Positions 17,669-26,437 are shown, counted from the first letter of the stretch. The stretch is 51,023 bases of DNA from Bacteroidales bacterium (GCA_023667095.1 JAMPAT010000025.1:1-51023), one strand, 5' to 3'. Notes: generated by a model from the sequence alone, not told the origin. Numbers and translations: made by a program.

Positions 17669-17676
17669 CAAAATTA
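17669..17676 (-). promoter_or_regulatory. -7 box of the glycosidase-like gene
   Basis: TAATTTTG on the minus strand matches TAnnTTTG, 64 bases ahead of the start codon and 3 bases from the palindrome. Confidence 0.5.
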
Positions 17677-17962
17677 GCATTTAATCCCGGAAAACATAAA
17701 GTTTCATAGCCCGCGACTCCATTGCCACTTTGATATGATGATTTATTTCAGATCCGCAAGGCTGAAGCGGTATATCTGCTGCTTCGGTGACGGATGCTGC
17801 TGTATGAACATCAGCATATATATCGGCAAATATACACGTCTATCAGTTACAGGCAGATTGGAGTTGCACAGGATATATGCTTTCCGGATATCATAACAGC
17901 ACTTTTGCATGGAAAATTGAAATTGTACAACATTATTACATGCCATATAAATAATGTCATGA

Positions 17963-18040
17963 CATTTTTCCAAGGCAAATATAGGCCTTTCCATACACTT
18001 TTCCAAGGTAAAGACAGTTGCTTTCATACACTTTTCCAGG
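17963..18040. repeat. Tandem 33-bp repeat, two full units and one partial
   Basis: Units at 17963-17995 and 17996-18028 share the pattern CA(C/T)TTTTCCAAGG(C/T)AAA, a variable core, then CTTTC(C)ATA; a third partial unit runs from 18029 to 18040. On the minus strand each unit encodes 11 residues ending in LEKC. There is no spacer structure, so it is not a CRISPR array. Confidence 0.7.
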
Positions 18041-18417
18041 ATTCAGCAATAGTTACCTAATATTGATGCTGAAGTTTCGGCAAAGCCTGAAGGAATTGCT
18101 GTTGAGCGAGCACGGGTCACAGATGTAATTAATTGATAAACAGCCACTATCTTTTTGTAAGCGTGCCAAAGAGAGCCAATTTTAGTGCCATCAGGCACGC
18201 GAATCCTCATTCTACGGCCTACAAGGCACTTTTGCGTGCTTGCCCATTTATAAATGCATCGACAAACAGTCCCACCAAACAGCAGCCGTAGTCATTTTCA
18301 GACATCAACTGTGGCCGCCCATTGGTAAACGGCAAGTAAACTAGCAGCCGCACACTGGCCCGTCATACAATAATAAAAGAGTCCGGCACAACCTTAATCT
18401 TACACCTATATACGAAA

Positions 18418-18450
18418 AGAGGCGACTAAAAAATGACTTAGTCGTCCTCT
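18418..18450 (-). terminator. Probable terminator of the ftsY-to-deoC operon
   Basis: The arms AGAGG.CGACTAA and TTAGTCG.CCTCT pair with one bulged base; on the minus strand the hairpin is followed by TTTTCG. It lies about 115 bases after the deoC stop. Confidence 0.6.
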
Positions 18451-18562
18451 TTCTATAGCTGGATAATTTTGACCCGTGTACAGCTTTTGAGCAGGTCAAA
18501 TTATGACAATATGTTAAAGCAGACTATTGGTCCACCTCGTCAAAATACATCTCCAAAACTTC

Positions 18563-19456
18563 CTAGAAGAAGTTAACCGTCTTGTGCTCAATCTCTGAAA
18601 GCAGATGGTTTGCCATCCTGCTCACACCGAAACGGAAAAGGTCCTTGTTGAGCCACTCCTTGCCGAGCACTGTAGCAACAATTGAATAGTAGCACAGCGC
18701 ATCTGCAGCAGTAGACATTCCACCGGCTGGCTTGAAGCCTATTTTCTTTCCGGTCTTCTCATAATATTTCGCAATGCATTCACACATGACATATGCAGCA
18801 ACAGGGGTTGCATTGACCTCCACCTTGCCTGTCGATGTCTTGATAAAGTCCGCTCCGGCCTCCATGGCAAGGAAAGACGCATTGGCAATCGCCTCTACTG
18901 ACGGGAGCAGTCCTGTCTCAAGGATAACTTTCAGATGGACCTGGCGTCCCTGTACAGCAGCCACCTTGTCAATAGCTTCACGCACACTTCTGATTTCTTC
19001 TGCTGCCTTGTCATAGTCACCTGTGAGGAATGAATTGAGTGCAAGCACTATATCAACTTCATCAGCACCGCTCTCCACGGCAAGTTCACACTCCTTCACC
19101 TTTACAGCAAGGAAACTCTGCGAAGACGGGAAGCATGCAGATACTACTGTCACATGCAGTTCTTCACTGTTGCGCGTATTCTTGACAACCTCGGCAAAGT
19201 TCGGGTACACACACACAGACGCAGGAAGAGGATAAGAAGGGTATTCACCTGCAAAGTCATTCACCTTTCCGACCAGCTTCGCTACAGAAGCAGGAGTATC
19301 GTTTGTCTTCAATGTAGTGAGATCCATCATCGAAAAGCAATCCTTAAGGACTTTCTCGGACTTCACACTCTCAAGATTTGCAGCAATCCTTTCAAGGTTG
19401 CCTCCAATCTTCTCCTTGTCAGGAGCATAGTCATATTTCTTTAAATAATCCACCAT
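18563..19456 (-). CDS. deoC: Deoxyribose-phosphate aldolase
   Basis: The product is 297 residues. It cleaves 2-deoxyribose 5-phosphate to acetaldehyde and glyceraldehyde 3-phosphate in deoxynucleoside catabolism. The Schiff-base lysine lies in FIKTSTGK (about residues 200-207), and the second conserved lysine in GFKPAGGM. The GADEVDIVL segment and an early MDLTTLK segment also match the family. The length is that of the longer Bacteroidota form. It starts 19 bases after the radical SAM gene and is the last gene of the run that begins with ftsY; a hairpin follows. No other deo genes are nearby. Confidence 0.95.
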   Translation of the reverse strand: MVDYLKKYDYAPDKEKIGGNLERIAANLESVKSEKVLKDCFSMMDLTTLKTNDTPASVAKLVGKVNDFAGEYPSYPLPASVCVYPNFAEVVKNTRNSEELHVTVVSACFPSSQSFLAVKVKECELAVESGADEVDIVLALNSFLTGDYDKAAEEIRSVREAIDKVAAVQGRQVHLKVILETGLLPSVEAIANASFLAMEAGADFIKTSTGKVEVNATPVAAYVMCECIAKYYEKTGKKIGFKPAGGMSTAADALCYYSIVATVLGKEWLNKDLFRFGVSRMANHLLSEIEHKTVNFF

Positions 19457-19475
19457 AGTTCAATATATTTGTTCT

Positions 19476-20237
19476 TTATCCTTTAATCTGTATATCAAAT
19501 CCCTCATCGGCAAGCGGTCTGACCATTTCCTCCATTTCCCGGACAGTGAATTTGCACAAGCCTTTCTGAGGTGTCTCCCGGTCAATTGTGTAGACCATTA
19601 TTGCCCTCGGCCTTACTGCCCTTACAATTGACATCCAGCCTGCAAGGTTTCCTTTTTCAGAAGTATCAAAGTCCGTTCCGCGCAGGAACATTGTCTGGAG
19701 TACAAAATTGCCGTTGAACTCCTTCATCCGTTCAACGATCGTCCTCAGGCTGTATCCACCGGACGGTCTATTGACAAGTGCAACCCCTTTGTCAGACGAT
19801 GCATCAATCTTCAATATAGGATTGTCCACTTTCTTCAATGCTGCAAGCACCCCGTCATCCACAATCCTTGTCGCATTTGACAGCACTGACACTTTCGCAG
19901 CAGGGAAATACCTGTCCCTGGCTTCAAGTGTAATGTCTACAATTTCTGCAAATGCAGGATGCAGAGTCGGCTCCCCGTTCCCGGAGAATGTTATGGAATC
20001 AATCTGTATTCCCTCATTCCTGCAAGATTGCAGTTTCTTAACAACAGCCTCCCTGACATCATCAGGAGACGGCAGCCCCGCCTTCGCGTCACGTCCATCC
20101 GCATTCCATCCGCATTCGCAATATATGCAGTCGAAATTACACAATTTGCCATCCACAGGAAGCAGATTTATTCCAAGGGAAGAACCAAGCCTCCTGCTGT
20201 GTACAGGGCCAAACACAATCTCACCAAAGCGCAACAT
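19476..20237 (-). CDS. Radical SAM protein (COG0731-like)
   Basis: The product is 253 residues. It opens with FGPVHSRRLGSSLGINLLP and carries the iron-sulfur motif CNFDCIYC with Cys33, Cys37 and Cys40, so it binds a 4Fe-4S cluster and S-adenosylmethionine. The SFSGNGEPTLHP segment is the usual glycine-rich SAM-binding strand. This arrangement resembles the COG0731 group of stand-alone radical SAM proteins; their substrates are largely unknown, though the related wybutosine enzymes modify tRNA. It begins 9 bases after the amidohydrolase stop and lies 19 bases ahead of deoC. The cytoplasmic substrate cannot be deduced. Confidence 0.85.
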   Translation of the reverse strand: MLRFGEIVFGPVHSRRLGSSLGINLLPVDGKLCNFDCIYCECGWNADGRDAKAGLPSPDDVREAVVKKLQSCRNEGIQIDSITFSGNGEPTLHPAFAEIVDITLEARDRYFPAAKVSVLSNATRIVDDGVLAALKKVDNPILKIDASSDKGVALVNRPSGGYSLRTIVERMKEFNGNFVLQTMFLRGTDFDTSEKGNLAGWMSIVRAVRPRAIMVYTIDRETPQKGLCKFTVREMEEMVRPLADEGFDIQIKG

Positions 20238-20246
20238 ATCAACAAT

Positions 20247-21434
20247 CTATGCTATTCTGCGTGAAACACTGGCAGAAGTCATATTACCATCTGCATCAAG
20301 ATTCCCGATAAATACAAGCCCGGGACATTTGCCAGGCTCTATACTTCCAAGGTCATCTGACTTCGAGAGAAAATCCGCTCCATTTCGACAAGCCCATGTA
20401 AGCACTTCTCCAAGAGACACTTCAGGAAAATTCTGGCAAAGGCAGTATATTTCTTTAGCCATGTCAAGGCTGTCATTGCTTGAAAGCGAATCTGTTCCGA
20501 CAGTTATCCTGAGTCCAAGCCGTCTCATCAGCCCAACAGGAGGCAGCGCATTGTGGATAAATATATTTGACAACGGACATACAGCCCAATACACATTTTT
20601 CATGACCTCAAGTGCAGCCTTTGCAGCCTCCTCCGTCAAGCATACATTATGGACAAGCAATATATGCTCATCAAACGGAGCATCATGTACCTTAAGCAGC
20701 CTGTCAATGAAATACATAAGCGACGGTTTTCCTGTCACTGGCGGTGTACTCATCCCGGCACGCTTCCTGTTTTCCGCCATTTCACCTGTTCCGAACGCAA
20801 TCATCTCCTCTTCCTGGCCGCTTTCCTGTGAATGGTATGAGACATACCCTGTGGAAAGTCCCTGGGCAGATGCAGCTGTGAGCAGCTCCGGACTCATCGT
20901 ATAGCAGGCATGAGGCGTTATTGAAGCATCAAGACCGGCTTCAAGCGCCTCTGCACGAAGCTTGATTGCGCCTTCAATTATATTTGTGCAGTCCTCAGGT
21001 TCTGTTCCGAAAAGTTCTATGAAAGTCCTCGTGTACATCGGAGAAGCTGCCTTTACTGCAAAACTGTCATTGCAATTGCTGATATCGGCCATGGCCGAGA
21101 CTCCGGACTCCCACATTGATTTCATCTCCCGTGAAAGGTCCTCAATCTTCTCCTCACGGCAGACTGTATCGCGCAGGGAATTTATCTGGTCTATGAAACC
21201 TGCCATGCCGGAACCTTTCGTGAATTTTCCTTTCAGGTGCGAAAGTTCGACATGGCAATGCGCATTCACGAAGCCCGGTACAATGGCACCGTCATAATAT
21301 TCCTTTTCAACGGAAATATCATCACATACGCCTGTCCGGAGCACCTGTCCATTATCATCTATCTCGACAAATGCATCATGGAGAGGCTCATACCCTTCCA
21401 ATGTATAAATATATTTAGCAGCAATGCGTCTCAT
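20247..21434 (-). CDS. Amidohydrolase-family deaminase-like enzyme
   Basis: The product is 395 residues. Metal-binding motifs of the amidohydrolase superfamily are in order: FVNAHCHVELSHL with His59 and His61, a His in SYHSQES, a His in LLVHNV, and the Asp in GTDSLSSNDSLDM. This pattern is that of the ATZ/TRZ/SsnA group, which deaminates nucleobases, nucleosides or related compounds with one zinc or iron ion. Aminodeoxyfutalosine, S-adenosylhomocysteine or guanine-type substrates are possible, and none is supported over the others. Its start overlaps the stop of the DUF4296 gene by ATGA, and it is followed at once by the radical SAM gene. Confidence 0.82.
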   Translation of the reverse strand: MRRIAAKYIYTLEGYEPLHDAFVEIDDNGQVLRTGVCDDISVEKEYYDGAIVPGFVNAHCHVELSHLKGKFTKGSGMAGFIDQINSLRDTVCREEKIEDLSREMKSMWESGVSAMADISNCNDSFAVKAASPMYTRTFIELFGTEPEDCTNIIEGAIKLRAEALEAGLDASITPHACYTMSPELLTAASAQGLSTGYVSYHSQESGQEEEMIAFGTGEMAENRKRAGMSTPPVTGKPSLMYFIDRLLKVHDAPFDEHILLVHNVCLTEEAAKAALEVMKNVYWAVCPLSNIFIHNALPPVGLMRRLGLRITVGTDSLSSNDSLDMAKEIYCLCQNFPEVSLGEVLTWACRNGADFLSKSDDLGSIEPGKCPGLVFIGNLDADGNMTSASVSRRIA

Positions 21435-22237
21435 TTCTTTTCCTCTACATTTTTAATGACTTCCACCTTGTCGTTGACCTGTATCCCCCTTGATGGTCTC
21501 AACGCCTTCCTGTCTTCAGGCACAGGCGGCCTGTTTCCGGCCTCCGGTCCTGGACCTTTTCTGAGTTCCAGAAGTTTACTGGGTACATTACCGGCAGCAG
21601 TATCCTTATCGGAAATCACTGCTGCTCCGTCCGGGGCGTTTTCAGGCAATTCCACGGCTACACTGTCCTGCACTGAGAGTGTATCCCTTTCCCTGAGTTG
21701 CATGACAGGGCCATAGAATGCCGTGTCAAGCCATACCCTGACATCGAAATACATGTCACCTCCGGTAGAATCCACATAGAAACTTAGGCTGTCCTCTGTA
21801 AACAGGTCCGGATTTCCAAGGCCGGTAAGTCTGAAAATCCTGTCCGGGCTGAATGCGGAGACCTCATCATGAAGCTTCTCCAGAGCTTCCAGCCGTTCCC
21901 TTTCCTTTTTGAGGGACTTGATTTCTGACTCTATTATGGATGCTGAATTCCTCAATATCCTCGCATAACGGTCCGGGTCCTTGATATAATGCGCCATGCT
22001 TGCCCTGTAGTCATCAGCCGTATATCCGTATTTCCTGAAAACAGGTTCATACACAAGGGATGTATCAGCAGTACGCCTTATCTCACGGTCCTGGCTGATT
22101 TTCTGGTCAACGATGAACATCTCGGCATAGATTCTGGCCATCTTGTCCCTCGGAATGACCTTGCCCTCCCTCCGGCATGCGGAAAGGAGGACAGTCAATG
22201 CCATAAGAATATATACGCAGGCCTTCCTCATCTGCAC
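21431..22237 (-). CDS. DUF4296-family lipoprotein
   Basis: The product is 268 residues with a lipoprotein signal ending in LLSAC (Cys21); the ATG two codons later is an equal alternative. Residues about 27-115 match the DUF4296 pattern (VIPRDKMARIYAEMFIVDQ, then a helical part with YGYTADDYRASMAHY and a coiled KSLKKERERLEALEKL). The C-terminal half is Pro- and Gly-rich and probably disordered. The gene shares its first base region with the pheT stop and overlaps the amidohydrolase start by ATGA. Function is unknown; it is anchored in the envelope. Confidence 0.8.
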   Translation of the reverse strand: MQMRKACVYILMALTVLLSACRREGKVIPRDKMARIYAEMFIVDQKISQDREIRRTADTSLVYEPVFRKYGYTADDYRASMAHYIKDPDRYARILRNSASIIESEIKSLKKERERLEALEKLHDEVSAFSPDRIFRLTGLGNPDLFTEDSLSFYVDSTGGDMYFDVRVWLDTAFYGPVMQLRERDTLSVQDSVAVELPENAPDGAAVISDKDTAAGNVPSKLLELRKGPGPEAGNRPPVPEDRKALRPSRGIQVNDKVEVIKNVEEKK

Positions 22238-24687
22238 TATCTCAAAGTTGCCCCGAACTCATTCGTGAATGTAGAAAGGAGCTTCGACATGATTCTTTCC
22301 ACATCACTGTCTGTCAAGGTCTTCTCAAGGTCCTGCATGACAAAGCCCAAAGCATACTGCTTTTTGCCCTCAGGAATCTTGTCACCCCTGTAAACATCAA
22401 ACAGCGTAACATTCTTCAGCAGCTTCTTTCCTGCACGGAATGCACTCTTGCGGAGTTCACTGTACTGCACACTCTCATCAAGAAGTATGGCAAGGTCACG
22501 GCGTACTTCAGGGAACTTAGGAAGTTCCTTATACTTAATCTTGTCCCTCTTGACAATCTCCAGAAGGGCATCCCACTGTATCTCCGCAGCAAATACCGGC
22601 TGCTTTATACCGAACTGCTTAAGCCTTGCAGGAGCGACTGTCCCCATTACAGCAACGGCCTTTCCTTTGCCTGGAAACCTGTATGCAAGCCCTTCTGAGA
22701 AAAGGTCCTCCGGTGCTGCCTCATATTCCATAGAGTATATATCTGCCCCGAAACGCCTGAGAAGGAGTTCAAGATAGCCTTTCAGCTGGAAATAGCTTCC
22801 CTTCTGAGGCTCTGCCCTCCATGACTTGTCCGGTGTACCGGTTATGAACATTGCATAGCACTGATGTTCGTCATACGACCTGACATTCTTTCCATCTGCC
22901 CCCGGCCTGAGTGAATAGACAGAACCATATTCAAAAGTCTTCATGCAGGTGATCTGCCTGTTGATATTGTAGGAGATTACCTCAAGACCGTTAAGGAGCA
23001 AAGTCTGCCTCATCACATTAAGGTCTGAGCTGAGAGGATTTAGAATCCTCACACAAGCAGACTCCGGGAAAGTCTTGAGACGGGAATAATACTCAGACTT
23101 CGTCAAGGAATTGTTCATTGTCTCAACAAAGCCGTTGGCAGCAAGAAAATCAGAGATTGTCTTGCGGACCTGCTCCGGCTCCGGTTTCACTGTAGCATTT
23201 ACAGACATTTTTACACCGGCAGGCAGCTCTATGTTGTTGTATCCGTATATGCGGAGAATCTCCTCCACTACGTCACACTCCCTATAGACATCAATCATAT
23301 ATGATGGGACAGCGACTGTCGCCCCGTTTGCCTTCCTTTCAATGAACACGTACGCAAGAGAGGTAAGTATCTTCTCGATTGTGTCATGGCCAATCTTCTT
23401 TCCTATAAATGACTCAATCCTGTCATAGTCAAGTTCCACAACTTTCTTCTCTATCTTCTCCGGATAGAATTCCTGGAATTTTCCGGCAATCCTGCCCCCT
23501 GCAAGCTCCTCTATCAGGAGGGCTGCCCTTTTTGCAGCCCATTCAGTAGCAAGAGGGTCTGCCCCCCTTTCATAGCGGAAAGAGGCATCGGTCTTCAGGC
23601 CATGTCTCTTTGAGCTTTTCCTTATCGATACAGGATTGAAATATGCACTCTCAAGGAACACGTCCACTGTGTTCTCCGTTGTACCTGAATCAAGGCCGCC
23701 GAACACTCCTGCAAGGCACATAGGCTCCTCTGCATTTGCAATCATCAGGTCTGCTGCGCTCAGTGTACGTTCCACTCCGTCCAGGGTCACAAACTTCTCA
23801 CCCTCCGCAGCACGGCGGACAACAATCTTTCCGCCCTTGATTTTAGCTGCATCGAAAGCATGCAGCGGCTGTCCAATCTCCATAAGGACAAAATTGGTTA
23901 TATCCACTACATTGTTAATAGGGCGAAGTCCTATTGAAAGCAGCTTCTTCTGCATCCATTCCGGAGATGGTCCGACCTTCACGCCTTTTATTGTAATTCC
24001 CGAATACCTTGGCACACCGTCAGCGGCAATGACTTCCACTGGTATTGCATCTCCGGAAGCATCATCACCTTCCTTGAAGGCAGACACATCAGGAACTGCA
24101 AGTTCGCAAGGGATATCATTGAGTTTCAGATATGCATAGAGGTCACGTGCCACACCTATATGGGATGCTGCATCCACCCTGTTTGCAGTAAGCCCGATCT
24201 CAATGACAGCATCTGTCTCCAGGTTAAGATAGTCCTTTGCCGGTGTCCCAGGTACTGCGGAAGGGTCCAGGACCATGATTCCGTCATGTGAAGCACCGAT
24301 TCCAAGTTCATCCTCGGCACAGATCATCCCAAATGACTCCACACCGCGTATCTTTGATTTCTTTATCTTGAAATCCTCACCAAGGACTGTCCCCACAGTC
24401 GCAAGGAGAACTTTCTGCCCTGCAGCAACATTAGGTGCACCGCACACAACCTGGAGCAGTTCAGGAGCACCTGTATTGAGCTTTGTTATATGCAGGTGAT
24501 CAGAGTCAGGATGCTCGCAGCACTCCACGACCTCTGCAACTATAACACCTGCAAGCCCTCCCGGGATTGCCTCCACAATCTCCAGTGAATCCACTTCCAG
24601 CCCTATGGAAGTAAGGGCCGCTGCCACTTCCTCAGCAGAAAGGTCACATTTGATATAGTCCTTCAGCCAATTATAAGAAATCTTCAT
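22237..24687 (-). CDS. pheT: Phenylalanine-tRNA ligase beta subunit
   Basis: The product is 816 residues, full length. Together with PheS it charges tRNA-Phe in the cytoplasm. The N-terminal tRNA-binding (EMAP-like) domain is seen at about 40-150 (VVECCEHPDSDHLHITKLN, VVCGAPNVAAGQKVLLA). B3/B4 follows with FVLMEIGQPLHAFDAAKI and the B5 domain lies at about 405-475. The C-terminal FDX-ACB domain is at about 720-816 (YKELPKFPEVRRDLAILL). pheS is not in the window. It starts 20 bases after the ftsY stop and its stop overlaps the DUF4296 start. Confidence 0.97.
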   Translation of the reverse strand: MKISYNWLKDYIKCDLSAEEVAAALTSIGLEVDSLEIVEAIPGGLAGVIVAEVVECCEHPDSDHLHITKLNTGAPELLQVVCGAPNVAAGQKVLLATVGTVLGEDFKIKKSKIRGVESFGMICAEDELGIGASHDGIMVLDPSAVPGTPAKDYLNLETDAVIEIGLTANRVDAASHIGVARDLYAYLKLNDIPCELAVPDVSAFKEGDDASGDAIPVEVIAADGVPRYSGITIKGVKVGPSPEWMQKKLLSIGLRPINNVVDITNFVLMEIGQPLHAFDAAKIKGGKIVVRRAAEGEKFVTLDGVERTLSAADLMIANAEEPMCLAGVFGGLDSGTTENTVDVFLESAYFNPVSIRKSSKRHGLKTDASFRYERGADPLATEWAAKRAALLIEELAGGRIAGKFQEFYPEKIEKKVVELDYDRIESFIGKKIGHDTIEKILTSLAYVFIERKANGATVAVPSYMIDVYRECDVVEEILRIYGYNNIELPAGVKMSVNATVKPEPEQVRKTISDFLAANGFVETMNNSLTKSEYYSRLKTFPESACVRILNPLSSDLNVMRQTLLLNGLEVISYNINRQITCMKTFEYGSVYSLRPGADGKNVRSYDEHQCYAMFITGTPDKSWRAEPQKGSYFQLKGYLELLLRRFGADIYSMEYEAAPEDLFSEGLAYRFPGKGKAVAVMGTVAPARLKQFGIKQPVFAAEIQWDALLEIVKRDKIKYKELPKFPEVRRDLAILLDESVQYSELRKSAFRAGKKLLKNVTLFDVYRGDKIPEGKKQYALGFVMQDLEKTLTDSDVERIMSKLLSTFTNEFGATLR

Positions 24688-24707
24688 GTCCGTATATTTT
24701 TAATTTT

Positions 24708-25649
24708 CTATTTCCTGAAATCTTCCTTTGAGAAAAGGGAGTTCACAAACTCCTTCTTGTCAAAGACCTTAAGGTCATCTATCCCTTCCCCTATACCGAT
24801 AAACTTGATAGGGAACTTGAACTGGTCCACAATGCCGATGACCACTCCCCCCTTGGCCGAACCGTCAAGCTTGGTAACAGCAAGCGCAGTCACATCAGTG
24901 GCGCGGGAAAACTCTTTGGCCTGCTGGAATGCATTCTGCCCCGTAGAGCCATCCAACACAAGCAGCACCTCATGCGGAGCATCCGGAATGACCTTGCGCA
25001 TCACATTCCTTATCTTGGTAAGCTCGTTCATGAGGTCAATCCTGTTATGGAGACGTCCTGCCGTATCTATCAGCACAACATCTGCATCCTTTGCGACAGC
25101 GGACCTGACTGTATCATAGGCGACAGACGCCGGGTCTGCGCCCATGCCCTGCTTTACAATATCAACCCCGGCACGTTCTGCCCACACGACAAGCTGGTCA
25201 ACAGCCGCTGCACGGAATGTATCCGCGGCACCGATAACTACCTTCTTGCCCTGGGCCTTTAGCCTGCTGGCAAGCTTGCCTATCGTGGTAGTCTTTCCTA
25301 CACCGTTGACACCTACCACCATTATCACATACGGCTTTTTGGAAAAGTCAAAAGGCACCACAGGGTCATCAGCCGTTTCACCCTCATTGATATTCAAAAG
25401 GGAGGCAATCTCTTCGCGAAGCATGTCAAGCAACTCGTCAAAGGACATGTACTTGTCCCTTTCTACCCTTTCCTCAAGGCTGTCAATTATCTTGAGCGTC
25501 GTATCAACTCCCATATCGGAGGCCACCAATGCCTCCTCTATTGCGTCAAGCAGGTCGTCATCAACCCTTGACTTTCCTGCAACGGCACGTGAAAGCCTTT
25601 CAAAAAAGCTTCTTTTTGTCTTCTCGACACCTTTATCGAATATCCCCAT
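24708..25649 (-). CDS. ftsY: Signal recognition particle receptor FtsY
   Basis: The product is 313 residues starting with MGIFDKG. An upstream in-frame ATG at 25718 is rejected because a -7 box lies at 25738-25731 and would leave almost no leader. FtsY is the membrane-associated GTPase that docks the signal recognition particle and its ribosome. Domain N is about 1-100; the G domain has GVNGVGKTTTIGKLA (G1), DTAGRLHN (G3), TKLDGSAKGG (G4) and the closing GIGEGIDDL segment. The acidic A domain of E. coli is missing, as is usual in Bacteroidota. It heads a run of six same-strand genes through deoC. Confidence 0.96.
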   Translation of the reverse strand: MGIFDKGVEKTKRSFFERLSRAVAGKSRVDDDLLDAIEEALVASDMGVDTTLKIIDSLEERVERDKYMSFDELLDMLREEIASLLNINEGETADDPVVPFDFSKKPYVIMVVGVNGVGKTTTIGKLASRLKAQGKKVVIGAADTFRAAAVDQLVVWAERAGVDIVKQGMGADPASVAYDTVRSAVAKDADVVLIDTAGRLHNRIDLMNELTKIRNVMRKVIPDAPHEVLLVLDGSTGQNAFQQAKEFSRATDVTALAVTKLDGSAKGGVVIGIVDQFKFPIKFIGIGEGIDDLKVFDKKEFVNSLFSKEDFRK

Positions 25650-25730
25650 ACGTGAAACTGCTTTAAATTTCCTTAAACCTGCCGGAACATCAGCTGTCAA
25701 GATGCAAGCCTTAGCCAACAGTTCAGCCTA

Positions 25731-25738
25731 CAAATATA
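25731..25738 (-). promoter_or_regulatory. -7 box of ftsY
   Basis: TATATTTG on the minus strand matches TAnnTTTG. It lies 82 bases ahead of the MGIFDKG start and just downstream of the terminator of the ribosomal protein unit. Confidence 0.55.
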
Positions 25739-25761
25739 CGAAAAACAACTGAAAGATAGCA

Positions 25762-25793
25762 GAAAAAGAGCGTGAACCTTCCGGTTCACGCTC
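25762..25793 (-). terminator. Terminator of the rpmB-rpmG-DUF4295 unit
   Basis: A perfect 11-bp stem (GAGCGTGAACC/GGTTCACGCTC, 25768-25793) with a four-base loop is followed on the minus strand by TTTTTCTGC. It lies 24 bases after the DUF4295 stop. Confidence 0.92.
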
Positions 25794-25816
25794 CCTGTCA
25801 CTCAAACAAGAGAAAA

Positions 25817-25975
25817 TTATTTCTTTGCGAAGAAATCCTTTACCTTATCAGCCTCTACAAGCTCCTCCTTGAACATATAGGCTCCTGTCTTTGGAGACTT
25901 GTCCATACGGATGCATTTTACCATGCTCTTAGCACCAGACTTGGCGCTGAATGTTGCGACCGCTTTCTTTGCCAT
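25817..25975 (-). CDS. DUF4295 small basic protein
   Basis: The product is 52 residues, starting MAKKAVATFSAKSGAK and ending KVKDFFAKK. It is too short for most gene finders but fits the DUF4295 family, which in Bacteroidota almost always follows rpmB and rpmG. It is basic with one Cys and a helical C-terminus, so association with the ribosome is likely but not shown. The gene lies 17 bases after rpmG and is followed by a strong terminator. Confidence 0.9.
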   Translation of the reverse strand: MAKKAVATFSAKSGAKSMVKCIRMDKSPKTGAYMFKEELVEADKVKDFFAKK

Positions 25976-25992
25976 AATTCAATTCCTCCAGA

Positions 25993-26181
25993 TTATTTAA
26001 TCTCGCGATGAAGGGTAACCTTCTTCAGGAACGGATTATATTTCTTACGCTCCAGACGCTCGGTAGTGTTTTTCTTGTTCTTGGTTGTAATGTATCTTGA
26101 GATACCTGGTACACCGCTTTCTCTCTGCTCAGTGCACTCAAGGATGACCTGCACCCTGTTACCTTTTGCTTTCTTTGCCAT
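25993..26181 (-). CDS. rpmG: 50S ribosomal protein L33
   Basis: The product is 62 residues of the large ribosomal subunit. Family segments are [30 protein letters not shown] and [17 protein letters not shown]. The paired CxxC zinc ligands are absent, so this is the zinc-free form. It lies between rpmB (13 bases away) and the DUF4295 gene in the order typical of Bacteroidota. Confidence 0.96.
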   Translation of the reverse strand: MAKKAKGNRVQVILECTEQRESGVPGISRYITTKNKKNTTERLERKKYNPFLKKVTLHREIK

Positions 26182-26194
26182 AACTCAAAAAAAA

Positions 26195-26437
26195 TTAAAC
26201 AAGGTTAATATATCCTTTACTCTGAGCATCTTTGATTGTTGCATCGAGGCCATTCTTCTCGATTGTCCTCATACCCTTGCAAGAGACTTTCAGTGTAATA
26301 AACCTCTGCTCCTCCTCTGACCAGAACTTCTTGGTCTTGAGGTTCAGGGCGAAAACGCGTTTAGTGCGTTTCTTGGAATGGGAAACATTGTTTCCTATCA
26401 TTCTCTTTCTTCCTGTAACTTGACAAACCTTTGCCAT
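26195..26437 (-). CDS. rpmB: 50S ribosomal protein L28
   Basis: The product is 80 residues of the large ribosomal subunit. It starts MAKVCQVTGRKRMIGNNVSH and contains SKKRTKRVFALNLKTKKFW, both family-typical. Zinc CxxC pairs are absent. It is the first gene of the small unit with rpmG and the DUF4295 gene, with a -7 box at 26467-26460. Confidence 0.96.
   Translation of the reverse strand: MAKVCQVTGRKRMIGNNVSHSKKRTKRVFALNLKTKKFWSEEEQRFITLKVSCKGMRTIEKNGLDATIKDAQSKGYINLV

Larger units (their letters stand above)
17677..18562. other. About 890 bases without a convincing gene
   Basis: The stretch holds tandem 33-bp repeats (17963-18040), an inverted pair GCGTGCC (18161) and GGCACGC (18194), the deoC-side terminator (18418-18450) and an imperfect inverted repeat with arms ATAATTTTGACC and GGTCAAATTAT (about 18465-18507). 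A minus-strand frame of 94 codons at 17743-18027 covers the 33-bp repeats and has Cys-rich content, but no ribosome-binding site or family supports it. The mix looks like remnants of mobile or repetitive DNA; I cannot name the element. Confidence 0.45.

Noticed and set aside
17963..18040. Possible CRISPR array
   Set aside because: The 33-bp units are directly abutting with no spacers, and no cas genes are present.
19708..20904. 398-codon plus-strand open frame
   Set aside because: It lies antisense to the radical SAM and amidohydrolase genes, has no ribosome-binding site or family motif, and is a shadow of high-quality genes on the other strand.
25650..25718. N-terminal extension of FtsY
   Set aside because: A -7 box lies at 25738-25731, so this start would leave almost no leader; FtsY of this group begins with MG(I/L)F.
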